NCBI GenBank assembly: GCA_015179025.1
Contig: WHUX01000102.1
Location: forward strand, 124,001-188,000
Direction: 5' to 3'
Length of the DNA: 64,000 nucleotides
DNA from: Terfezia claveryi
Lineage: Eukaryota; Ascomycota; Pezizomycetes; Pezizales; Pezizaceae
The notes below the pieces were generated by a model. That model made no database searches and had not been told where the DNA came from. It worked only from the letters and a program-made list of their open reading frames with translations. The number at the start of each line of letters is the position of its first letter. The stretch's first letter is position 1. Both the position numbers and the translations under genes were made by a program. Shown here in pieces: positions 54,556 to 64,000 of this stretch.

Positions 54556-55110
54556 TGATGTTGAGACTTTTCTGAGACCTTTCCACGAAAATTCCCGAAT
54601 AGACATATTGACCTGCATACCCTGCCCAGGATGAATATCTTTTAGATATTCACAAGAATCAAGGGCCTGCCGTGTGTCTTGAGACACGAGGCAGGCTCTA
54701 GCATATATATGTGTGTTTGTCGAGTTATCCTGAGCGAACGTTTGACTGAGACCTTTGCTAGAGCCTTTAGCATATATGTTAAAGGCCTCGGAAAGCTCTC
54801 ACAAAGGTTTGACTGAGAACTTTTGTGAGAGCTTTCCGAGACCTTTCCACGAAAATTCCCCGAATAGGCATATTGACCTGCATACCCTGCCCAGGATGAA
54901 TATCTTTTAGATATTCACAAGAATCAAGGGCCTGCCGCGTGTCTTGAGACATGCGGAGGCTCCAGCATATATATGTATTTTCGTGGAGTTATCCCGAGCG
55001 AACGTTTGACTGAGACCTTTGCTAGAGCTTTTAGCATATATATGTTAAAGGCCTCGGAAAGCTCTCACAAAGATTTGACTGAGACCTTTTGTGAGAGCTT
55101 TCTGAGACCT
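54556..55110 (-). repeat. hairpin-rich repeat array, inverted copies
   Basis: Two units in reverse complement of those at 49.3-52.35 kb, in the same order when read on the minus strand. The long hairpin is very clear here: GGAAAGCTCTCACAAAGG, an 11-base loop, then CCTTTTGTGAGAGCTTTCC at about 54786-54835. With the forward units, these frame gene Y. Confidence 0.85.
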
Positions 55111-55168
55111 TAACATGTTATTGATTGATCGTATAAAGGTAGCGGTTCTACTCTCACCTATTGTACAT

Positions 55169-57215
55169 CAGCAAAAAAAAAGTTTGCGTCAGGTGCTTCG
55201 GAAGCACATGAAGCTCTTTTGCAAAACTCGAGATTCAGAAGCCAACTATAGCCATGTGCTCCGTTCTGACGCAAATCATTTAAATTAATATTTCCTGACG
55301 CACAATTATTTTATAATACTTTCCCTATGCAACTAATTTTAATCCATATTTCCTGATGTACACCTATCTTATAATACTTACACTGCGCAGCTAATTTAAA
55401 TCCATATTTCATGACACACACCTATTATATCATACGCACATGAAGTATTGTTCTTCCTGTACGCATGCAAAATCTCACTATGTTTAAATTCACCATCTGA
55501 CGCAAATAGTCGGCTAGTATAGGCACGGCCTTACGATCGCGCTTGATACCTGCATTCTATGCATTTCCAAAAATGTAATTGATTCTGATAATATCTCTAA
55601 AACTAGCTAGCTAAACACGCGTAAAACCAAAATCACTGCCCAAATCAGTGCCATATCACCGTGCAAATAAGCCTGGTATCCACCGTGCAAATCGACCTAG
55701 AAATCAACCTGCAAATCAGCCTGGAATCCACCGGGCAAATCGACCTAGAAATCAGCGTGCAAATCAGCCTGGAATCTACAATGCAAATCGACCTAGAAAT
55801 CAGCGTGCAAATCAGCCTGGAATCCACCGTGCAAATCGACCTAGAAATCAGCGTGCAAATGAGCCTGGAATCGAGCGTGCAAATCAGCCTGGATATCACC
55901 GAGCAAATGAGCCTGGAATCGAGCGACTAGCAAATGAGCCTGGAATCGAGCGACTAGCAAATGAGCCTGGAATCGAGCGAGCAAATCAGCCTGGAATCGA
56001 GCGAGCAAACGAGCCTAGAATCGAGCGAGCAAATCAGCCTGGATATGAGCGAGCAAATGAGCCTGGAATTGAGCGAGCAAATGAGCCTGGAATCGAGCGA
56101 GCAAATGAGCCTGGAATCGAGCGAGCAAATCAGCCTAGAATCGAGCGAGCAAATAAGCCTGGAATCGAGCGAGCAAATCAGCCTGGAATCGAGCGAGCAA
56201 ATGAGCCTAGAATCGAGCGAGCAAATCAGCCTGGATATGAGCGAGCAAATGAGCCTGGATATGAGCGAGCAAATGAGCCTGGAATTGAGCGAGCAAATGA
56301 GCCTGGAATCGAGCGAGCAAATGAGCCTGGAATTGAGCGAGCAAATGAGTCTGGAATTGAGCGAGCAAATTAGCTTAGAAATCACCGTGTAAATGAGCCT
56401 AGAATCCAGCGAGCAAACCAGCCTAGATATCCGCGTGCAGAGCTGCCTACTGAGCATTCAATATCAACGACCATATCAACCTCGATGTCCGCATTCACGA
56501 GACCACAAATCAGCGTCGTAACAAGCTCCCTATGATGGTGCGGTGGCCTTAGGAAGGAATGACAGGAAAAAACCTCTAAGTCCCAGGCGGCCAAATTTTT
56601 GAAATAGGGGATTTGCTAGTCTGGCTTGGAGATCCCCCAGCCCCTTAATGTGTTTTAGAACTTGTTCCGTGTGCTGTCTTAGAACCTGCATGGCGTTGTC
56701 TAAGAACCTGCTCTATAGAAGGTGTCGAATGGAGCTCCTCTACTTATGTGAACAATCTAGTACGGAGGGGGAAATAGCTGGATGTAGTACATTTAAACAT
56801 GGGATTTATCATGTATTGAATTCATGTTTTTGTGCCCTGTGTATATGTGCATTCATGGCCTTTAATTCATGCATTTGTGGCCTCCCCAAATATGTATAAA
56901 TACATATATAGTCAGAGGCTGTGAATGCATGAACTCATACATATATAGAGGCCGTGAATATATGAATAGTAGGGGATACAGCCTTGCTAATAGGAAGCAC
57001 GAGATACAACCTGGCTAACAGGAAGCATGGGACGCAACGTGCAAGCTAGAGGACGCAACCTCGCTAACAGAAAGTACAGGATGCAACCTCACTGACAGGA
57101 AGCACGGGACGCAAACTGGCTGACAGGAAGCACAGGACGCAACCACCTAAATAATGGGAAGCGACCTGATGCATATGAAGATGTCGTGCGTCCTGACGCA
57201 AATTTTTTTTTGCTG
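55169..57215. mobile_element. FB3: third element with FB-family termini
   Basis: Ends CAGCAAAAAAAAAGTTTGCG at 55169 and, on the other strand, CAGCAAAAAAAAATTTGCGT from 57215, continuing to CAGG: a TIR of about 27 bp. AT flanks both ends (55167-55168, 57216-57217); the wider flank TGTAC also repeats directly if the element is taken as starting ATCAG. Unlike FB1 and FB2 it has no long inverted arms; its bulk is a 24-bp array and, near 56960-57140, a run of GGACGCAACC-containing units of about 30 bp. No transposase. Confidence 0.75.
55655..56430 (+). repeat. 24-bp tandem array, about 32 units
   Basis: Unit GAGCGAGCAAATGAGCCTGG plus AATC. Same repeat as 50710-51190 but inverted, and in a different transposon. 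Long frames on both strands (RANEPGIE, LICSLDSR, ISLESSEQ repeats) result from the period being eight codons; I do not count them as genes. 56431-56950 beyond it has nothing recognised. Confidence 0.92.
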
Positions 57216-57299
57216 ATGTACTCCTGTCTTCTCTACCAAGTATCTTGTCTTCTCTACCAACTCTCCTATCTTCCCTACCCAGTCTATTAATTAGCTATA

Positions 57300-60200
57300 T
57301 CCTCGCGAAAACCGAAAGTTCTATATGAGAAGCCAACCCCCCATCAAAGTTTTACACGAGAATGCCATTGCCATGCCCTAGAGGGAGAGCCTCACATCGT
57401 ACAATCTGCTTGACTTTGGGAGCTCCATAACAAACGCATCCATTGTCAAGAAATACAAGAAGAACATGACCAAATCTCTTCTAAAAAACCCTTACTCAAT
57501 ACTACCACTGATAATAAAGGGTCTAGTGTCGAAGAGAAGCCGAATCCCTACCACTACTCCCAAAAAGATCCCTTCTCCCGAAAAGATCCTTTCTCCTGAA
57601 AAGATCCCAAGAAAAAGAAGCCTTCGGCAGTAATACACGAGAGAAGCTCAGATTCTAACCTCTATATACGGAACAAAAAACTGAGATCAATCGACGACTG
57701 CAGCTCAGATTCTGAGATTGATGTATGACTAAACAAAAAACCGAGATTAAAGAGCCGTATTTTGGGGTCTCAGGTCAAAAATTTCAATCCTTAGTCTGTG
57801 CTATCCTCTAGCTCCTCCGATGGGGGTTATGGGAAAGAAATGTTCAACAAGTCCCCTGCTCTAGAAACCCATGTGTCTGACATTGAATCGCATGGAATAG
57901 AGACTATGCATCCAGTAGCAAGGGACAAAGAAACCACACCTTCCTCAAGATCCAGTTCTTTTAGCTCAAGTTCAGCAGAAATATCAGGTTCTTCAGGCTC
58001 TACCAGATCTGGCCCATCTATACACAAGAGGCCTAGCACATTGCTAAAAACTACTGTGAACTCCACATATGACTTAGTTCCTGAATATGATTCTGACTCA
58101 GAAAATCCTTTAAGTTTAAGTTCTTCCAGCTCTTTTCAAGACGAAAATGAAGTTATATCAGAGACAGAAGACGAATTAGACTATCATGGCATCAAAGGTA
58201 CTTTTTTAATCTAAGCATTTTACATTAGCCAATTCAAGTACTAACTTATACTTATAGTACGTCTTAACACCAGTGACTTGATATCTATTGCCCTATTCGA
58301 CCTTAAACTCAGTGGTAATACTACACATCAGCAAGCTGATTGTTACACATGGATCATCAAAGCTGCCTCCTCGCCCAACAAAGCTCCATACACATTCCGG
58401 ACAACAGTCAAGAGACTACAGCACCAAACTGGAATTAGGCATGTTTTATATGATTGTTGTATCGATTCCTGTTTTTGCTATTTCAATTCGGCACTTGAAG
58501 CATGCCCCAATCCTAAATGTGGCAAACTACGATGGAAAACTTTTAAAGCAGGTGACCCTAAGATCTCATTCAAAACCTTTGACTACATTTCCTTGATCCC
58601 ACGAATTAAGCTCCAATTTAGCAACCTGAAAAGAGCCACTGAATTAGTCAATTATAGAGCAAAAGTCGAAGTATGAGGCGAACAAAACAAGGATTCATAT
58701 AAGGATTACTGGAATAGTGAACTACATCAAAGCCTAAAATATAAAGGCCTATTCACTAAAAAGCAAGATCAGGCCTACCTCCTGACTACTGATAGTTTTT
58801 GAGTCTTCAAACACCGAAAACTATTCCAAGCTTAGCCTCTGCTGATAGTCCCACTCAATGTTCCACCAGAGAGGAGACACCTCTATCACAACCTCCTTCC
58901 AGTTGGACTTATCCCTAGACCAAAAGCTCCTTACAATCTTCAATCTTTCCTCCAGCCCCTCGTTCAGGAGTTTTTGGAACTTGAAAAAGGGATCTCTAAC
59001 GTATACAATGCCAGCACAGGCCAGGATATCACCCTTAATGGCTACTTGACTCTAGTTAGTTCTGATATGCCTATGTGCGAAAAGATAATCAACTGCTATG
59101 GTACATCAGGCAGCTGCTACTGCCCATATTGTTATGCACATAGTTGTTATAAGTACCTGTCCCACTCCCCCAGTTTCACCTAGATGCATTCTGCTAACTT
59201 CCAAGTACAGAAACCATATCTACTGTCCATTTACCCCCCTGAAAGACCTACCTGTATTTCTGCCTAACCAACATGAATGGTCAAAAATTGATCATAGAAA
59301 AGGCCTGCTTAAGATAGTGAATGGGGACTAAAGGCAGGATGCAACACATATAACAGAAAATTTGGATAGTGAGTATGGTGAAAGCATTGGTCTCAAAGGA
59401 GTTTGTGAATTAATGAGGCTCTCATCAATTGACTTTCCAAGGAGCTTTCCGCTAGACTCGATGCATCTATTTTATGAAAACCTAGTGAAAAATCTTTTTG
59501 ACCACTATCGAGGCCGGTTTTTTGATAAAAGAGGCACTACCGACTTGAATTCCAGGAAAAAAGTCAAATCTACTAAGAAGTTTGCTCAGACGGAGGACCC
59601 CTATTGCATTGCTCCTTCAACTTGGGAAAAGATTGGTAGGGATATGAATACCTCAATAGATTCTATACCTGTACAATTTGGGGAACCTATCCATTCAATT
59701 ACCTCCAACTGTCACCATTATAAAGCATACGAATGGAAACAGTAGGGTCATTCCTACTCCTTGATTTACTATAAAGACATACTTCCAGAGAAATTCTATC
59801 AGCCTTATTTTCGTCTAATGGAAGCGGTAACAATCTTAGCAGGCACTTCCATTAGTCCGACTCAACTACAGCTAATTGAAGGTAAGCACTTCCCCAAATT
59901 TACAGGCCAGTTAACTGATAACTTAATAGACACTCTGGGAAACTTTATTGATCATTATAAGCAAGAATATTACCGCTTCTCATATGAACGCCTCGGTGCT
60001 GCCAGAGCAACTATCTACATGCTGTGCCATGTAGCTGATTGCATATGCTGGGCAGGGCCAATATACGTTTATTCACAATGGACTATGGAAAGATTCTATG
60101 GAACTATTGCTCAAAAGGTATCATATTCCTAGATAATAATAAATAGATCTAATATTGGCTGGTACTGATAAATTATTAGGCAAAAAGTAAAGTTCAAGCC

Positions 60201-60968
60201 AATTACAATATGTCTCTTTCTATTTTGAATGAGGAATTACAGAGTCATATGCGTTGGGTAGTCGATTGGGATCAAGATAATAGAGATGAACCAGATTCTA
60301 CTTTGTGGTCAATCTGTTTAAAGTAATTAACAACACAGAAGAAGAAGCATAGACACAAGCAAGCTGATAAGGCTGTCCCTGGACTGAATAAGCCTTCGAG
60401 ACGCCTAAATCTCCCAACTGGAGAGTTTATTAAACTCAAACAGTACTTCTCTCAATACCCTATATTTGTCGACTGCTCCGACTCAGACACTGCCTCACTG
60501 CCTCCTCAGGGAGATATGGGGCCGCATATTAATGTCAATGTCCACAAGTTAAAAAGGCACGTATTATTGTTGGTATCATGTATTGCTCAGGATTATTTAC
60601 AGGTTATTCGACCTATGTCCATACATTCGACCAACCAAGCCTCCCGGAATGTATCCTACATACGTTATGAGATTAATCACCTGCTGGGAAAACATCCTTA
60701 GTGGGCCATTGATTCAAATGAATGTAGGGTTCAATCATGTTTTGGACGGCTTGTTCAGTTGGTCAGTGTCCCTTTCGCAGGGAAAGTCTATGGACTTGGG
60801 TATATCAAGGAGTATCGGACAGTGTTAATTCCTGGAGGTATTCGCTGGATCACTACTAGTGGGAGTCATACCTATATCCTAATAGAACATATTCAGGAAT
60901 TGTTAGGTATTGCGTCTAGAGATCAAGACAAATTTTTCATAGCGCTTAGAACTGCGTTACTTCCTTGA
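57300..60968 (+). pseudogene. tnp2: CACTA/EnSpm tnp2-type transposase, with introns, inactivated
   Basis: Plus strand; the start is uncertain (frame open from about 57300, Ser-rich N-terminus). Intron at 58198-58257 (GTAC...CTAAC...TAG) and at 60118-60179 (GTAT...CTGAT...TAG). After the first intron come the Cys cluster CCIDSCFCYF...CPNPKCGKLRW near 58460-58540, PLLIVPLNVPPERRHLYHN near 58837-58890, GLIPRPKAPYNL, LVSSDMPMCEKI and SCYCPYCYAHSCY near 59050-59145, then IYCPFTP near 59217. The core continues with SFPLDSMHLFYENLVKNLF near 59447-59500, KAYEWKQ before a TAG at 59743, LIYYKDILPEKFY, and YVYSQWTMERFYGTI near 60067-60110; the C-terminal part has CFGRLVQLVSVPFAGK near 60738. Stops include TGA, TAG and TAG at 58674-58833 and TAG at 60699-60701; the frame changes near 59150-59215, by indel or a small intron. 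It would bind and cut the CACTG ends. Confidence 0.82.
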
Positions 60969-61430
60969 TATTTTGCCTTTTTTTTGTCACTTATGTACCT
61001 AAATACTAATGTGTATGAGTCATCAATAAAATATATTGAATACTAGTTTCTCTTAAAATCAATAAACAACCTTTCATAATAACACTAGTAGAGGCGGTAG
61101 GAGACCTCACTTTGATCTCTATAGAAAATGATACCTTAATAGAGTCTCTGCAGAGAAGGAAACCTTAAGAGGATCTTTATAGAGAAGGAAACCTTAATAG
61201 GGTCTTACAATGTAGCTAAGGCCTCTCCAAAGTCTCAAACTATTCTCCATAGCCTTTTTGAAGGTCTCAACTTGCTTGAAAAGTCTCACTTCGGTTCAAA
61301 GGTTTCACGGCTAAGCCTCAGCAGGTCTAACTTAGCCGAAAACTTGCAACTTAGACCTAAACTTGGACTAATGTTGAAACTTTTAATTAAGTTTACTATG
61401 GGCGCCCATATTAACTAATGAACCACAGTG
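60969..61430 (+). repeat. right subterminal region of the CACTA-like element
   Basis: After the tnp2 stop: an AT-rich 3' region, then 61080-61380 with repeated AGAGAAGGAAACCTTAA and GGTCTC/AAGTCTC words like those inside the left end, then AATGAACCACAGTG at 61417-61430. Confidence 0.6.
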
Positions 61431-61439
61431 CGTAATTCT

Positions 61440-61742
61440 GCTGTATTCATAGAGGGTGGAGATGCGCCTGAAGCTGGGAAAGTGGTTAGTTGTTCATACT
61501 CCCTCTGGTGTATGGTAGATGACTGGTTCTCCAATGAAGATAATGTCTACTTCTTTGTTACTTTCTAAGAAGGCATGGGTGTTGATCCCACTGTTATTAA
61601 CATTACAATAGGAAACTAGAACTCGACTTCTCCTCTTAATGCTCCTGTTGGCCGTAGTGTGGTTGGGGAGGGGTCTAGTATCCATATTATAGTTGCTTTC
61701 CCTTACGGGATTGTTTTGGGTTATCGTTATTAGATCTTTCAT
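61440..61742 (-). pseudogene. LINE ORF2 start: endonuclease N-terminus, 3' part absent
   Basis: Begins MKDLITITQNNP at 61742 and overlaps the end of ORF1 by about 55 bases. SRVLVSYCNVNNSGINTHAF and KEVDIIFIGEPVIYHTPEGV are the start of an exonuclease-endonuclease-phosphatase domain, with the Asn and Glu metal-site motifs (YCNVN, GEP). A TAA/TAG follows EGV and the similarity ends at the CACTA-like terminus near 61434. Reverse transcriptase is not in the window. Confidence 0.72.
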
Positions 61743-64000
61743 TGTTGATGCGGTGGTAACAGTCTTCTACCTTATAGTTATTGAGGTTGCAATATGTGCA
61801 GTAGACCTCTTGAGGGATGGGTATCGGGCTGTATGTTGGTCTAGGTTCTGAGACCATATGGCCTAGTGAGTCCACATAAAAAGCCTTATGCTTGTAGCAT
61901 TCGTAGATATATACAAAGCCTTCTCCTAGAATCGGGATTGGGACTGGTAAGTCTAGTCTGATTAGGTCTTTCCTATATACTGAGAACCTTAGGGAACACT
62001 GTTTCCCCTCATAACTATCCCTCCTATATCTGTTTCTTCTAGCCATTTAGCTGATCGCATTGCTAATGGGATATCAAGCTCCTGTATGATTTTGTCCACC
62101 CTGTCCTGAGCCTTCTCTCCTTTCTTACCTGATATACCTAGGATGACTAGTTTGATTGTGTCACGATTAACTGAAACTACCTTACTATCTGGGAGTTGTG
62201 TCAAAGTATAGTATATTTCTCTTCTTAAGGTGGCTACCATGTGTGTAAGTTCTTCACTTGAGGTATTTAGGGGATGCGTGATCGTGATTTCCCTCTCGAT
62301 TGGGTATGATTTGAACCCTTCGACCTTGACCGCCTTGATTCTTCCTTTGAGTACTCTGTCCGACTTGCTATTGAAGCATTAAATAAAGCTGTGCATCCAT
62401 TCTGTATTATTTGGTAGCTTTGTGCAATAGCTGATTAATACGCGACTAACTGTGTTCTGGTGTTGTGGGATAATCGTAATGTTGGCGTATTTCTTCGGGC
62501 TCTCCTTGCCCTCTTCATGGGTGTAGATTCTCTTAGCTCTCTCAATTGGGGTCTTGTTGGGGTTGGTGGATATAGGCCTATTGGTTGTGATGGATGTTGC
62601 TATATTTCCAGCCTTCGACGATTCCATTGCCGTTAGTGCTGGTCTGAGCTCCTGGTTCGGTGTTCTCCGTGCTGGTGGTAGTATTTGTTTCTGCAATGGA
62701 TTACAGCCCCTAAGCTTAGGTAGTAGTGCATCCTCTTTGCATACCCACGTGATAACCTTTTCGTTTCTTAGATAGGTTTTGAGTGGGCCCTCATCCTTCC
62801 TATAATGGCCCTCTCGGACCTCTGCTTTGACAAAACATCTGTATTCCTCCTCTGCGGGCGTTATTTGTGCCTTTGAGTCCTGTTCCTCTAGTTCCTTCTT
62901 GACTCTTGCTACTTTTGCCAAATGTAAAGGAGCTCTTTTCTCATCTTGAGGATTTTGTTGAGGTCCAAGATTAAGGCTTCCTTGGCTACCCTATCCAATG
63001 CTTTCCTTAGGTGGAGCTCCCATTCTTCAATTAGGACCTCTACTGAATCATCTTCTGACTCTGAGTCAGAGTACTAGTCTGACTTTACAGCTTGCGGGGT
63101 TCTGGTTTTCAATTTGTTGCTTTCTTTTTGAGGTCCTTGTGGGGATCCGTGTGTTGTCAGGATGACTTTTTGGAGAGTTGGTAGTGGAGTTACCTTCGCT
63201 GGTGTATATGGTACCTTTGGAGGATATAATGGTAGATACGATCCCTTGTTCTCTGAGCCTGATACTAACGATGGGCATGGTATAAAGGTGGATGGAGGGT
63301 TGAGTACTCCTACTAGGCGTCGTCTAGTGAGTGGACCTCCATTTCCTGCCCTTGCTTTTCAACCTCTATCCTTGCCTCTTCCTTCTGATATCTCTTTTTA
63401 TGTTCAGTATCTCTTTTCAGCTCCTTTATTGATATGTTCGATTGCTCGATCCTTAGGTCATCGAGTGCGCTTTCCTTGCAAGTTTGGTTTAGTTCTAATA
63501 GGGGTGTCTGGTGTCTGGCTCCTATGTAAAACTTTGCTGATGGTGGGCGTGGTTGGCGGGTCAGATGGTCTTGATGAGGGAGTCGGGGTTTGGGAATGTT
63601 GTCGATGATTCTGGTGGGTATGATGAGGTGGGCCTTTGGCTTTTGTTTGGAGCCTTGACCTTTCCTTTACCTTTTTCCTCCTTCCACTTTTGGGGGGGTT
63701 TTCAGAGTAGTGGTGGCTACCTTCATAAGTGGTGTTGGGGCCCTTTCTGATGGAGGGGCAGCCCTCATGGAGGTGGGGCCTTGGCTCCTCCGCATTCCCG
63801 GGGGGGGCCATTGTAAACATATTGACTGCAGTTGAGGGGGGGGTTTCTGGTTTCTTTATTGCAGGTGGTGGAGTTGCTGCCATTAATGAATCCTCCTTTG
63901 GGGATGCCGAGATTGTGCTGGTGGGGAGAGGGAGAGCTGGGTCTATAGAGGTTAGTGGTGATGGGGAAGGATTGGGAATATCTTTGATGCTTCTGGGATC
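61687..64000 (-). pseudogene. LINE ORF1 (Gag-like), runs off right edge, frameshifted
   Basis: Minus strand from the window edge leftwards. A Pro/Ser/Thr-rich part (63883-63458), a Lys/Glu-rich helical part (AKVARVKKELEEQDS near 62910), then PLAMRSAKWL near 62060 followed by a 1-base frame change to RRNRYRRDSYEGKQCSLRF, and a Cys/His cluster CTYCNLNNYKVEDCYH near 61800-61755. Stops at a few sites and at least two frame changes show decay. ORF1 of Tad/I-type LINEs binds element RNA. Little else is certain. Confidence 0.65.

Larger units (their letters stand above)
33419..61430. mobile_element. candidate giant CACTA-like DNA transposon with nested insertions
   Basis: Left end CACTGTGGTTCATT at 33419 and the exact inverse AATGAACCACAGTG ending at 61430: a 14-bp perfect TIR starting CACTG. 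Both ends are flanked by CGTA (33415-33418 and 61431-61434); CACTA elements usually make 3-bp duplications, so one matching base may be chance. Inside are a tnp2 transposase pseudogene (57300-60968), pseudogenes X and Y, and subterminal regions rich in AAACCT and GGTCTC words at both ends. Without the Gypsy pair, the palindrome-ended element and FB3, the length is about 11.5 kb. A CTGTGGTTCATT copy at 49053-49064, in the orientation of the left end, leaves open that two elements are joined here. Confidence 0.6.

Noticed and set aside
55648..56457. RANEPGIE, ISLESSEQ and LICSLDSR repeat proteins
   Set aside because: The 24-bp satellite is stop-free on both strands; there is no non-repeat domain, and the same array is inverted at 50.7-51.2 kb.
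33419..61000. Nuclear genetic code with TAA/TAG read as Gln
   Set aside because: Gypsy-1 gag uses TAG as a stop right after its frameshift site, intact frames use CAA/CAG for Gln, and TGA at Arg sites is better explained by C-to-T mutation.

Overview
The window is a repeat-dominated block of a eukaryotic nuclear genome, most likely a filamentous ascomycete. The clues are Ty3/Gypsy chromoviruses with C-terminal chromodomains, Ty1/Copia, Fot1/pogo-type Tc1-mariner, a CACTA (tnp2) DNA transposon, a LINE and short introns of about 60 bp. Cytosine-to-thymine decay (CAA/CAG to TAA/TAG, CGA to TGA) recalls fungal repeat silencing. A Pezizomycete-like genome is a guess. I found no ordinary host gene, rRNA, tRNA or CRISPR array. 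Almost everything is a transposon, a transposon fragment or a satellite, often nested.

Layout. 1-4.0 kb: a Gypsy element on the minus strand running off the left edge. 5.13-9.36 kb: a foldback element (FB1) with arms of 1.5-1.9 kb carrying 23-bp arrays. 9.37-31.3 kb: an AT-rich, heavily decayed block. It holds a minus-strand Copia element in at least two pieces, two Fot1-like transposase pseudogenes, a second foldback element (FB2) inserted in one of them, and a Gypsy element (Gypsy-D, 21908-30956) with matching LTRs and TSD. 32.1-33.4 kb: a diverged relative of the FB1 arm. 33.42-61.43 kb: a candidate giant CACTA-like element with a 14-bp perfect terminal inverted repeat beginning CACTG and a CGTA flanking duplication. 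It contains a tnp2 transposase pseudogene (right, plus strand), two long minus-strand pseudogenes of unknown function (X and Y), arrays of hairpin-rich repeats, and several later insertions. Those insertions are a pair of nested, related Gypsy elements (36081-48750 containing 37999-44377), a 1.8-kb palindrome-ended element (49919-51723) and a third member of the FB terminal-repeat family (55169-57215). 61.44-64.0 kb: ORF1 and the start of the endonuclease of a minus-strand LINE, running off the right edge.

Most notable: (1) three elements (FB1, FB2, FB3) plus a loose end share termini of the form CAG-N-A-rich-TTTGCGTC, flanked by AT, although their interiors differ; FB2 interrupts a Fot1 gene so cleanly that removing it with one AT restores the frame. 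(2) The CACTA-like element may carry two undescribed accessory genes whose frames are kept over 500-700 codons except for C-to-T nonsense changes. (3) Both Gypsy families have the same G GGA AAA slippery heptamer just before the gag stop. Boundaries marked approximate were read by eye.
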